Origin: Aldehydirespirator sp965248735 | GTDB lineage: Bacteria > Actinomycetota > Acidimicrobiia > Acidimicrobiales > Aldehydirespiratoraceae | NCBI GenBank assembly: GCA_965248735.1 | Contig: OZ252146.1 | Location: forward strand, 310,001-374,000 | DNA: 64,000 bases | Direction of reading: 5' to 3' | Shown here: piece by piece, positions 52,458-61,222 of the stretch | Position numbering within the stretch: the stretch's first letter is position 1 | Layout of the letters: the number at the start of each line of letters is the position of its first letter | Notes under the pieces: generated by a model | Seen by the model: only the letters and a program-made list of their open reading frames with translations | Database searches by the model: none | What the model was told of the DNA's origin: nothing | Program-made: the position numbers and the translations under genes

Positions 52458-55442
52458 CTACGAGACAGCGCGGGTAGGTGGCAGCGCGTCGCGGTGCGGC
52501 GTCGTGTTTCCGCCCTCGGCGGCTTGCAGGGCCGCCCAGACCCGCTCCGGCGTGAAGGGCAGCTCGTTGATGGCGATGCCGGTGGCGTCGAGGATGGCGT
52601 TGCGCACCGCCGGGGCCACCCCGTCCTTGGGGATCTCGGCCACCGCCTTGGCCCCGAACGGGCCGCTGTCCTCCATGGTCTGCACCAGGTACACGACGGT
52701 CTCGGGCATCTCGTCGGCCCGGTAGATCTTGTACGGGCCGAACGACGGGTTGACCATGCGCCCGTCTTCGTCGAGCACGATCTCCTCGCAGTGGGCGTAG
52801 CCGAGGGCCTGGATCATGCCTCCCTCCACCTGCCCGCTGGCCGTGACCGGGTTGATGGCCACCCCGCAATCCACCGCCATCACCAGCTTGGTCACCGTGA
52901 CCTGGCCGGTGTCGACATCCACCTCCACCTCGGCGAACTGGGCCGCGAACGGGGGTGGGCAGTCGGGCGACACGTGCGAGGCGGTGCCCATGATCTGCTC
53001 CTGGTCCTGCCAATGCAGCGAGTCCAGCGCGATCTCCTCGAGGCTCACCGAGCGGCCGTCGGCCGCGTAGGCGCGGCGGTCGCGCAGCTCGATGGTGCAG
53101 GGCTCGTCCACCTCGAGCAGCATGGCGGCCCGCTCCTTGAGCCGGACCCGCACCACCTCGGCGGCCCGAAGCGCGGCCGTGCCCGAGATGTAGGTGGTGG
53201 ACGAGGCGTAGGCGCCGGTGTCGAACGGCGTCATGTCGGTGTCGCTGGAGTACACCTTGATGTCGTCTAGGGGCACGCCGAGCACCTCGGCCGCGATCTG
53301 GCCGATCACGGTGTCGGCGCCGGTGCCGAGGTCGGTGGCCCCGATGAGCATGTTGAACGAGCCGTCGTCGTTGAGCTTGATCGAGCAGCCGCCCATGTCC
53401 AGGAACGGGATGGCCGTTCCGTGCATGCAGAAGGCGAAGCCCAGTCCCCGCCGGATGTTCGGACGATCGGCAGGGGCCTTCCAGGACTCGTCGCCGCGGC
53501 GGTGCCAGCCGATCTCTCGCCGTCCCTGAGCAACGCACTCCTCGATGCCCGACGACATCACCTTCGGGTACTCGTCGAGCTCGTCGGTGGCCACGGCCCG
53601 CTCGCCGAGGTGGGGGGCGATGTCCATCTCGTCGCCCACCTTCACCCAGCTGCGGCGCTTGAAATCGATCACATCGAAATCGAGGGCCCGGGCAATGTCC
53701 TCCATGTGGGCCTCCAGGGCGAACTCAGCCTGGGGCGCGCCGTAACCCCGGTAGGCGCCCGGCACCGGGATGTTGGTGTAGACGACGTGGCAGTCGAAAC
53801 GCTTCGAGGCCGCGTTGTACGACGTGAGGCCGCGCAGCCCCGACACGATCTGAACGGTGAAACCGTGGGTGCCGTAGGGGCCGGTGTTGCCGATAATGCG
53901 CATTTCTTGGGCCAGCAGCGCGCCGTCGTCGTCCACCGCAGTGCGGAACGTGATGGTCTGGGGATGGCGGGTGCGGCTGGCGTAGAACTCCTCGGCCCGG
54001 TCGAGCTCGAGGCGCACCGGGCGGCGGGTGGTGATGGCCAGATGGGCGACGATGTCCTCGATCAGCATCTCCTGCTTGGCCCCGAAACCGCCTCCGATGC
54101 GGGGCTTGATCACCCGGATGTCCTTGATCTCCATGCCGATCAGCGGAGCCAGCATCCGGCGGGTGTGGAACGGCACCTGGGTGGCGGTGCGCACCACCAT
54201 GCGCTCGTCGGAGTCGAGCCAGGCCATTGAGATGTGGGGCTCGATGGGGCACTGCTGCACCTGGTGCACCCTGAACGTCTGCTCGAAAGTGTGGGGCGCG
54301 GCGGCCAATTGGGCGTCCACATCGCCGCGCGTGGCCGCCATGTGATGTACGAGGTTGCGCTGGGGGTCGCAGATGTGGGTGGTGTCGTCCTCATCGTGGA
54401 TCTTCGGAGCGTCGGGGTCCATGGCCTCGCGCTCGTCGAACACCGCCGGCAGCACCTCGTAGTCCACCTCGATGAGCCGCAGGGCCTCCTCGGCCGCTTC
54501 GATGGTCTCGGCAGCCACGGCGGCCACCCGGTCGCCCACGTGGCGGACCCTGTCGTCGAAGCTCACCTGGTCGTAGGGATGGGGGTTGGGCCAGCTCTGG
54601 CCGCCCGAGGCGTACTTGACCCGAGGCGTGTTGCCGTAGTGCAGCACGGCGTGGACGCCTTCCACCGCACGAGCCTTCGAGTCGTCGATAGCCAGGATGC
54701 GGGCGTGGGCGTGGGGGCTGCGCAGAACCTTGGCGTACAGCATCCCCCGCGGCTCGATGTCGTCGGTGAACGCCGGGTTGCCCTTGGCCAGGCGCACGGC
54801 GTCGACCTTGACCTCGGGCTTGCCGACAACCGCCATCTCTGGCACGTCGCGAGACGGCACCAACCGGGGCACGGCCTGAGACGCTTCGGGAGCCGGGCCG
54901 TCGGAGCCTTCGGGGGCGGGACGCACGCCGTCGGTCATCGGCTCGACCATGAGCGGTGCGAAGGGCTCGGTCCGCTCTCCCCGCAGCACCGCCGCGGCCC
55001 GCTTCACGGCCTCCACCGGCTTCGTGTAGGCCGTCTCGCGGTCGAGGATGCCCGAGAGCATGTCTCGGATGTCGTCCTCAGAAGGATCGGGGCTCTCCTC
55101 CAGCAGGGCGAGAGTTCCCAGGATCATCGCCCCCGCGGAGTAGCCGGACTGGAAGGCACCGACGGCGACGAAGGCGGTCTGGATGGGATGCAGCTCGGGC
55201 GAGACGTTGAGCGACTCGACGGTCGTGACCCGGTGGCCGTCGGCGGAGGCGGCCAGGATCACGTCGGCAGAGGCGAGGCGGCCGTCATACAGAACGGCAG
55301 CCGCTCCGGTCTCGCCGCTGTCGGAGCCGTAGCGCACCGAGAACATGCCCAGGCGCCGCAACGCCTCTCGCAGCGTGTGGTGGGGCTCGACCGTTAGCGA
55401 CACCGGGGCGCCGTTCAGCTCGAACGCGATGTCGATGGCCAT
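52458..55442 (-). CDS. Molybdopterin hydroxylase subunit fused to a cysteine-less 2Fe-2S domain
   Basis: 994-aa fusion. The C-terminal Mo-binding part (from about residue 205) is intact: VKPRIGGGFGAKQEMLIED, GAYRGYGAPQAEFALEAHMED and the catalytic Glu in GPFGAKAVAE. Residues 1-160 have the two-part fold of a 2Fe-2S ferredoxin/all-alpha domain, but every ligand Cys is replaced: positions 40, 45 and 48 are S, T, A; 99 and 102 are S, S (QSGYS); 134 and 136 are D, E. No Cys occurs in this domain. Electron flow to the FAD subunit cannot use this domain. Xanthine, hypoxanthine or nicotinate-like substrates are plausible. Confidence 0.88.
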   Translation of the reverse strand: MAIDIAFELNGAPVSLTVEPHHTLREALRRLGMFSVRYGSDSGETGAAAVLYDGRLASADVILAASADGHRVTTVESLNVSPELHPIQTAFVAVGAFQSGYSAGAMILGTLALLEESPDPSEDDIRDMLSGILDRETAYTKPVEAVKRAAAVLRGERTEPFAPLMVEPMTDGVRPAPEGSDGPAPEASQAVPRLVPSRDVPEMAVVGKPEVKVDAVRLAKGNPAFTDDIEPRGMLYAKVLRSPHAHARILAIDDSKARAVEGVHAVLHYGNTPRVKYASGGQSWPNPHPYDQVSFDDRVRHVGDRVAAVAAETIEAAEEALRLIEVDYEVLPAVFDEREAMDPDAPKIHDEDDTTHICDPQRNLVHHMAATRGDVDAQLAAAPHTFEQTFRVHQVQQCPIEPHISMAWLDSDERMVVRTATQVPFHTRRMLAPLIGMEIKDIRVIKPRIGGGFGAKQEMLIEDIVAHLAITTRRPVRLELDRAEEFYASRTRHPQTITFRTAVDDDGALLAQEMRIIGNTGPYGTHGFTVQIVSGLRGLTSYNAASKRFDCHVVYTNIPVPGAYRGYGAPQAEFALEAHMEDIARALDFDVIDFKRRSWVKVGDEMDIAPHLGERAVATDELDEYPKVMSSGIEECVAQGRREIGWHRRGDESWKAPADRPNIRRGLGFAFCMHGTAIPFLDMGGCSIKLNDDGSFNMLIGATDLGTGADTVIGQIAAEVLGVPLDDIKVYSSDTDMTPFDTGAYASSTTYISGTAALRAAEVVRVRLKERAAMLLEVDEPCTIELRDRRAYAADGRSVSLEEIALDSLHWQDQEQIMGTASHVSPDCPPPFAAQFAEVEVDVDTGQVTVTKLVMAVDCGVAINPVTASGQVEGGMIQALGYAHCEEIVLDEDGRMVNPSFGPYKIYRADEMPETVVYLVQTMEDSGPFGAKAVAEIPKDGVAPAVRNAILDATGIAINELPFTPERVWAALQAAEGGNTTPHRDALPPTRAVS

Positions 55443-55482
55443 CAGATTCTCCTCGGCTGGCGGCCAGAGTCCCGGGGCGCCA

Positions 55483-56289
55483 TCAGCCCAACTCCGCCAT
55501 TGCTCGTGCCGTGAGCGTGCCGGCCAGGTGGAGGCGGTACTGGCCGCTGCCCCGGAAATCGCCGGCGGGATCGAGGCCCGCGGTCGGATCGAACACGTCG
55601 ACCAGCACGGGACGGTCGGCCACCCCGGTCAGCGCCATGGCCACGAAGCCCTCGGTGCGGCGGCCGTAGGCCGCCACGATGGGGACATCGGCGGGGGTCC
55701 GGCCGGTTTGGGCCACCGCGGTCTGCCCGGCGGGATCGACCGTCACCGCGGTGACCAGCGCGCCAGAGGGCAGCCCGGCAGCCAGCAACTCTGCGAGGCT
55801 GCGCTCCGATGGCCCGGCGTCACCGGGGCCGGCTAGCTCCACTCGGCCGTCGTGGGCTAGCAGCGCGGCTAGCAGCAGGCTCTCGGCCGAGGCCTTGGCC
55901 ACGAGGCCGCCGATCGTGGCCAGCGTCCGCAGCGTCGACGGCTGCTCGGTCCGGGCCAGCTCCCGCAGCGAGTCTGGCAGCAGGTCGCAGCGGCGAACCG
56001 CGTCGAGGGTGGCAGTTGCTCCGAGACGAACCCGCCCCCCGTCGGCGGGAGCGATGACGTCGAGTGCGAGCGACTGAAGGTCCACGGCCTCAAGATCGCA
56101 CGGCTCGCGGTCGGCGTTCAGTGTCGTGCCGCCCCCGAGGGCCACCCGCTGTGGCGAGCCCAGCAGGTCGAGGGCTTCCTCCAACGACCCCGGGCGATGG
56201 TACGCGGCGACTAGCGGCACAAGCTTGAAAGATATCGCACACCCCTGTGGATTGGGCCAGCGCGGCTCACCCCCGCCGGCAGGCGGCAT
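55483..56289 (-). CDS. FAD-binding subunit of molybdenum hydroxylase (subunit M)
   Basis: 268-aa CoxM/XdhB-type FAD protein: VALGGGTTLNAD (FAD site) and STLRTLATIGGLVA, with CO-dehydrogenase flavoprotein C-terminal domain. The usual GGGTD Asp is a Thr. First gene of the minus-strand cluster. Start ATG at 56289, or GTG at 56220, which gives a more typical N-terminus. Confidence 0.85.
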   Translation of the reverse strand: MPPAGGGEPRWPNPQGCAISFKLVPLVAAYHRPGSLEEALDLLGSPQRVALGGGTTLNADREPCDLEAVDLQSLALDVIAPADGGRVRLGATATLDAVRRCDLLPDSLRELARTEQPSTLRTLATIGGLVAKASAESLLLAALLAHDGRVELAGPGDAGPSERSLAELLAAGLPSGALVTAVTVDPAGQTAVAQTGRTPADVPIVAAYGRRTEGFVAMALTGVADRPVLVDVFDPTAGLDPAGDFRGSGQYRLHLAGTLTARAMAELG

Positions 56290-56344
56290 CGCGGCAGCGC
56301 CCCGAGTTCGGGGAGCCGAGAGCTGGGATCGATAGATTCGACCC

Positions 56345-58534
56345 GTGAAGATCGCGGTCGTCTACAACCGGGACAGCCGCAACGTCATCAACCTGTTTGG
56401 CATGCCCAACCAGGAGAAGATCGGCCTGGCCACCATCAAGCGGCTCACCGAGGCCCTGCGCCGCGGCGGCCACCAGGTCACCGCTCTGGAGGCGGACAAG
56501 GAGCTGATCTCCAAGCTGGAGGCGTTCATGCCCCGCGTCGTCAAGGGCGAGCGCCCCGGCATGGTGTTCAACGTCTCCTACGGCCTGCAGGGCCAGGCCC
56601 GCTACACGCACGTGCCGAGCATCCTCGAGATGATCGGCATCCCCTACGTCGCCTCCGGGCCCTTGGGTCACTCGCTGGCACTCGACAAGGTCGTCACCAA
56701 GATGATCCTGCGCCAGAACAACATCCCCACGCCCGACTTCGTGGTGCTGGACACGCCGGAGGCTCCGATTCCCGGCGATCTGCCCTATCCGATGATCGTC
56801 AAGCCCAAGAACGAGGCGGTGTCATTCGGCCTGGCTGTAGTGCACGACGAACTGGAGCTGAAGGAGTCGGCGCAGGTCATCTTTGATCGGTTCCGCCAGC
56901 CCGTCCTGGCCGAGCAGTACATCGTGGGCCGGGAGGTCAACGTGGGGCTGCTGGGCAACGCCCCGCCCGAGCCCTTCCCACCGGTGATGCTGAGCTTCGG
57001 CGACGGGCCCCAGATCTACACCTACGAAGACAAGACCGGTCGCAGCGGGCGGACGATCCAGGCCGTGTGCCCGGCGCCCATCTCCGACGAGCTCACCGCG
57101 CTGGCGCAGGAGATCGCGGTTCGTTCGTTCTCCGCACTGGGCCTCCACGACTGCGCCCGGGTCGACATGCGGATGGACGCCAAGGACAACTTCTACGTCC
57201 TCGAGGTGAACAGCCTGCCCAGCCTGGGCGAGCACGGCTCGTACCTGGTGGGAGCGGCCCATGTGGGCATGGACTTCGCCGCCTTCGTCAACCGCCTGGT
57301 GGAGGTGGCCAGCGCCCGCTACTTCGGCACTCCACAGCCGCCGACCGTCGATGCCCGCACCGCGAACCCCTCCGAGCGGGCGTTCCAGTACATCACCCAG
57401 CGTCGGGACCGGATGGAACGCTCGCTGAAGCAGTGGGTGGAGGTCTCAAGCCGGACCGACGACCCGTTGGGCCTGTCGCGGGCCGCGGAGCGGGCCGGGC
57501 GGATCTTCGCCGACATCGGGATGAAGCCGGTGCCAGAACTCACCGACGAGCCCGAGGCCTACACCTTCGAGACAGCCAAAGGGTTCGAGGGGGGCGTGCT
57601 GCTGGTAGCCCACATCGACGTGCCGGCCACGGGCGACACCGTAAGGCAGGGATTCCGCCGCGACCCGGAGTGGCTCTACGGCGAGGGGGTAGGGCGGTCC
57701 CGGGCCCCGCTGGTGATGCTGGAGTACGCCCTGCGCTCCCTCCGCAGCATCCGGAGCCTGAGGCGACTCCCGCTGGGCGTGCTGCTGTACTCCGACGAGG
57801 GCCGCGACGCGGTGCAGAGCCAGGATCTGATCCGGCAGGCCGCGAGCCGGGCCGATCAAGTGATCGTGTGCCGGCCCGGAACCGTGGGCAACGGCATCCT
57901 CACCCAGCGGCGGGGAAGCCGCCGGTACGAGCTGACCGTGGAGGGTGACAGGCTCAGCCCGGGCCAGATCGGCCGTCGCCGGACGGTCGTCGGCTGGACG
58001 TGCGAGAAGCTGCAGGCCATCGGCCGGCTGAACTCCCCCAGGAAGCGCGTCTCGATCGCCGCGCTCGACTTGAGAACCGAGCGGCATGCCATGTTCGTGC
58101 CCCACCGGGTGGAGGTGTCGCTGATGATGTCGTACCTGGAGGCAGCCCACGCAGACGACACCGAGGCCGCGATGCGGGCCGCGCTCGGCAGGAGCGGGCC
58201 CAAGTGGCGCCTGCACCGGCTGGACGACAGGCCGCCCATGGCGGACCGCCCTACCAACGGGCCGTTGGTGGAGGCTCTGGAGGCTGCCGCAGCCCGGTGG
58301 GAGATCCCGCTGGAGCGGGAGTCGTCGGCCTGGCCGTCAGTTGCCGGACTGGTACCCGCCGACACGGCTGTCGTATGCGGGATGGCCCCGGTGACCGGGG
58401 ACCGGGGAACGCCTGATGAGGCGGTGCAGCGCATCAGCCTGGTACAGCGCACGCTGCTGCTGTCGGAGTATCTCATCGGCCAGATCGATCGCTGTCGGAG
58501 TATCTCATCGGCCAGATCGATCGCTGACAGATGA
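56345..58534 (+). CDS. ATP-grasp (D-Ala-D-Ala ligase-like) fused to degenerate M20-peptidase-like domain
   Basis: 729-aa protein. Residues 1-330 form an ATP-grasp ligase: MKIAVVYNRDS, PYVASGPLGHSLALDKVVTK, PMIVKPKNEAVSFGLAVV and ARVDMRMDAKDNFYVLEVNSLPSL. Residues about 370-715 resemble an M20/M42 amidohydrolase (VLLVAHIDVPATGD, GVLLYSDEGRDA), but the metal-bridging Asp (GEGVGRSRAP) and one acidic ligand are changed. A peptide-bond-forming ligase with a substrate-recognition domain is one reading. The 32-bp duplication at its end changed its last 14 residues. GTG start; divergent from the FAD subunit gene. Confidence 0.7.
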   Translation: MKIAVVYNRDSRNVINLFGMPNQEKIGLATIKRLTEALRRGGHQVTALEADKELISKLEAFMPRVVKGERPGMVFNVSYGLQGQARYTHVPSILEMIGIPYVASGPLGHSLALDKVVTKMILRQNNIPTPDFVVLDTPEAPIPGDLPYPMIVKPKNEAVSFGLAVVHDELELKESAQVIFDRFRQPVLAEQYIVGREVNVGLLGNAPPEPFPPVMLSFGDGPQIYTYEDKTGRSGRTIQAVCPAPISDELTALAQEIAVRSFSALGLHDCARVDMRMDAKDNFYVLEVNSLPSLGEHGSYLVGAAHVGMDFAAFVNRLVEVASARYFGTPQPPTVDARTANPSERAFQYITQRRDRMERSLKQWVEVSSRTDDPLGLSRAAERAGRIFADIGMKPVPELTDEPEAYTFETAKGFEGGVLLVAHIDVPATGDTVRQGFRRDPEWLYGEGVGRSRAPLVMLEYALRSLRSIRSLRRLPLGVLLYSDEGRDAVQSQDLIRQAASRADQVIVCRPGTVGNGILTQRRGSRRYELTVEGDRLSPGQIGRRRTVVGWTCEKLQAIGRLNSPRKRVSIAALDLRTERHAMFVPHRVEVSLMMSYLEAAHADDTEAAMRAALGRSGPKWRLHRLDDRPPMADRPTNGPLVEALEAAAARWEIPLERESSAWPSVAGLVPADTAVVCGMAPVTGDRGTPDEAVQRISLVQRTLLLSEYLIGQIDRCRSISSARSIADR
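58463..58526 (+). repeat. 32-bp tandem duplication at gene end
   Basis: Two identical 32-bp copies (58463-58494 and 58495-58526, starting TCGGAGTATCTCATCGGCCA). 32 is not a multiple of three: the first copy reads SEYLIGQIDR, and removing one copy would put TGA directly after it. The duplication therefore extends the ATP-grasp protein in a new frame and produces an ATGA overlap with the next gene. Confidence 0.95.
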
Positions 58535-60294
58535 CCGAACACGAGGCAAGACCGCAGGAGCCTCACGCGTCACCGCAAGGAGCGGCAGGCTCTGACCGTG
58601 TGGCCGACCCCGAGCCACACGGGCCTGGGGCCAAGCCCCGAGGGCAGCGGCCTCACCGGTCGAAGCGGCGCAGGGTGACGGAGACCGACACCGATCTGCT
58701 GGAGCTGACCGACACCCGCATCCACGAGCCCCAGCGCGTCGCCGCGTCCCGCAACGGGATGGTGAGCACGGCCCACTACTCGGCCACCGCCGCCGGAGTT
58801 CAGATGCTGGCGCGGGGCGGCAACGCGGTCGACGCCGCGGTGGCGGCCGCGCTCGCCCTAGGGGTGTGCGAGCCCGCGGCCTCGGGTCTCGGGGGCCAGA
58901 CCATGATGCTCATCCATGACGCCGGCACCGGCCGGACCGTCGCGCTCGACGGGTCGTCCCGGGCTCCGAACAGGGCGCTGATCGACCGGTTCGCCAATCT
59001 GGCCGCCGACCGCCGCCGAGGACATCTGGCCACCACGGTGCCCAGCTCCGTTGCGGTCTACGCCTACGCGCTGGAGACCTACGGCCGGCTCAGCCGGGCC
59101 GAGGTGCTGGAGCCGGCCATCGTGCTGGCCGACGAGGGCTATGAGGTCAGCGTGCTTCAGCACCGGCTCGCCCGGCGTGAGTTGAGGCACCTGCGGGCCC
59201 ACTCGGGTAGGCGGTTCTTCCTGCAGGACGAACGCAGGGTCTACCGGGCGGGCACGACGCTGGTGCAGCCGGTTCTGGCCCGGACGCTGCGCCGCCTCAC
59301 AGCGGAGGGCTTCGAGGACTTCTACCTCGGGGAGACGGCCCGCCTCATCCATGAGGACATGGAAGCCAACGGCGGGATTCTGTTGGCCGACGACCTCGCC
59401 CAGATCCCCCACCCCATCGAGCGCCAGCCCCTGTCGGGGCGGTTCGGGCGCGACCGGGTGCTAACAATGCCGCTGCCCGGGGCGGGCCGCACTCTGGTGG
59501 AGATGCTCAACATCCATCAGAGCCTGCCGCGCCAACTCCAGAACATCGACACCCCCGACGGCGCGGTGTGCCTGGCCGAGACCATCCGCCTGGCGCTGGT
59601 CGACCGCGAGGATCGACCTTTCGATCCCAACCTGTACTCCCAGGCGTCGGACAAGCAGATGACGAGCCGCCGATATGCGCGGGGCCTGGCTCAGCAGATG
59701 ATGCAGCGCTTCGGGCACGGTGAGACCACCCACCTGTCGGTGATGGACGCCGACGGCAACGTGGTGGCGCTGACGCAGTCGATCGAGAACGTGTACGGCT
59801 CGTGCGCCGCCTCGCCTGAGCTCGGCTTCCTATACAACAACTACATGAGCGCGTTCCTGACCAGCGACGCCTCGCACCCCTACGATCTGCGTCCCAACGC
59901 GGTTCCCTGGGCCAACGTGGCGCCCACAATCGTGTTCAACGAGCACGGTCCGTGGCTGGCCATCGGCTCGCCCGGCAGCGAGCGGATCCCCCCTGCGATC
60001 CTGCAGGTGCTGCTGCGTCTCAGGAAATCGTCGCCGCTGGAGGCGGTGGCCGCGCCCCGCCTGCACTGCTCGCTCGAAGGCGTGGTCTCGGTGGAAGCAT
60101 CCAGGATGGCAACCGACGTGCTGGCAGCCCTGGACCACGCCGGGTTCGAGTTGAATCGCCGGGAGCCGTACTCGTTCTACATGGGCTGCGTTCAGATGGT
60201 GATGAACGAGGGTGGCCGCCTGGTCGGTGTGGCCGACCCGAGGCGCGACGGCGCGGCCAGCGGACCCGACTCGGATCCGAAGCCTCCGCAGTGA
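58531..60294 (+). CDS. Gamma-glutamyltransferase-family (Ntn-hydrolase) protein
   Basis: 587-aa GGT-family protein: ARGGNAVDAAVAAALALGVCEP, SGLGGQTMMLIHDA, the autocleavage/catalytic Thr in GETTHLSVMD (Thr at about residue 399), and NNYMSAF. No signal peptide: about 50 charged residues precede the domain, so it may act in the cytoplasm, as in 7-ACA-acylase-like or pathway-specific GGTs. With the ATP-grasp ligase upstream and N-formylglutamate amidohydrolase downstream, gamma-glutamyl chemistry in a degradation path is likely. Confidence 0.85.
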   Translation: MTEHEARPQEPHASPQGAAGSDRVADPEPHGPGAKPRGQRPHRSKRRRVTETDTDLLELTDTRIHEPQRVAASRNGMVSTAHYSATAAGVQMLARGGNAVDAAVAAALALGVCEPAASGLGGQTMMLIHDAGTGRTVALDGSSRAPNRALIDRFANLAADRRRGHLATTVPSSVAVYAYALETYGRLSRAEVLEPAIVLADEGYEVSVLQHRLARRELRHLRAHSGRRFFLQDERRVYRAGTTLVQPVLARTLRRLTAEGFEDFYLGETARLIHEDMEANGGILLADDLAQIPHPIERQPLSGRFGRDRVLTMPLPGAGRTLVEMLNIHQSLPRQLQNIDTPDGAVCLAETIRLALVDREDRPFDPNLYSQASDKQMTSRRYARGLAQQMMQRFGHGETTHLSVMDADGNVVALTQSIENVYGSCAASPELGFLYNNYMSAFLTSDASHPYDLRPNAVPWANVAPTIVFNEHGPWLAIGSPGSERIPPAILQVLLRLRKSSPLEAVAAPRLHCSLEGVVSVEASRMATDVLAALDHAGFELNRREPYSFYMGCVQMVMNEGGRLVGVADPRRDGAASGPDSDPKPPQ

Positions 60295-60983
60295 CACTTC
60301 CCCTCGTCGTCTCGGTGCCTCACGCCGGACTGCGGGTTCCGTCTGAAATCGAGTCGATGTGCGCCCTGAAACCCGAGGAGGTTGCAGACGACGGCGACAG
60401 CGGCGCGGCCGAGATCTACGCGATCTCCGCCGAAGTGGGGGCGTTCGTCACCACCGATGTGGCCCGAGCCATTGTCGATCTGAACCGGGCGCGCCACGAC
60501 CGCCGGGCCGACGGGGTCGTCAAGACCCACACCTGCTGGAACGTCGGCGTCTGGCGCCGTCCACTGTCGCAGGCTGAGGTCGAGGGCCTGCTGGACGCCT
60601 ACCACGCTCCCTACCACCAGCAGCTAACCGAGCTGGGGCACAGCGGTCGCTGGGTTCTGGGCGTGGACTGCCACACGATGGCCGCCACCGGGCCGCCGCT
60701 GGGGCCCGATCCGGGCCGGGAGCGGCCGTGGGTGTGCCTGAGCAACGGCGACGGAACCTGCCCGCAGGAATGGGTCGACGCCCTTCGGGAGGCCTTCCAG
60801 CAGCAGCTCGACGGGCCGGTGAGGGTCAACGACCCCTTCCGCGGCGGCCACATCACCCGCGCCCACGCCGCCGAGATGCCCTGGATCCAGATTGAGCTGT
60901 CCCGCGCCCCGTACCTGTCCAACAACCACAAGCGCAAGGTGGTGCTAGCCGCTCTACGACACTGGGCCGAGCGCTACGCCTGA
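60291..60983 (+). CDS. N-formylglutamate amidohydrolase family protein
   Basis: 230-aa zinc amidohydrolase (HutG2-like): VSVPHAGLRVP at the N-terminus, DLNRARHDRR, VLGVDCHTMAATGP and IQIELSRAPYL. Hydrolyses N-formyl-glutamate or a similar N-acyl amino acid. The GTG overlaps the GGT stop (GTGA), so all three plus-strand genes form one operon. Confidence 0.85.
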   Translation: MTLPLVVSVPHAGLRVPSEIESMCALKPEEVADDGDSGAAEIYAISAEVGAFVTTDVARAIVDLNRARHDRRADGVVKTHTCWNVGVWRRPLSQAEVEGLLDAYHAPYHQQLTELGHSGRWVLGVDCHTMAATGPPLGPDPGRERPWVCLSNGDGTCPQEWVDALREAFQQQLDGPVRVNDPFRGGHITRAHAAEMPWIQIELSRAPYLSNNHKRKVVLAALRHWAERYA

Positions 60984-61008
60984 GAGCATGCGCGGATAGG
61001 TGACGAGA

Positions 61009-61222
61009 CCTCGCGGTGAAGCATGTTGTTTCCCGCTCTTGTTCGCTACGCTCACGGGCCGCTCGGGCCATTAAAGCCCGCTCTTGTTCGCTACGCTCAC
61101 GGGCCGCTCGGGCCACTAAAGCCCGCTCTTGTTCGCTACGCTTACGGGCCGCTCGGGCCCGGGGGCCTCGCTCAGTGCCTTGCGAAGATCCCCATGAACT
61201 GCTGCCGATCCGCTCGGCCTCT
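61009..61222 (-). repeat. Dispersed repeat, copy B, with 45-bp triplication
   Basis: Similar to 43503-43625 at both ends. The central 45-bp segment (starts CCCGCTCTTGTTCGCTACGC) occurs three times, at 61032, 61077 and 61122. It fills the gap between the N-formylglutamate amidohydrolase gene and the 3' end of the aminohydrolase gene. Both copies lie at the 3' end of a minus-strand gene. Confidence 0.9.
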
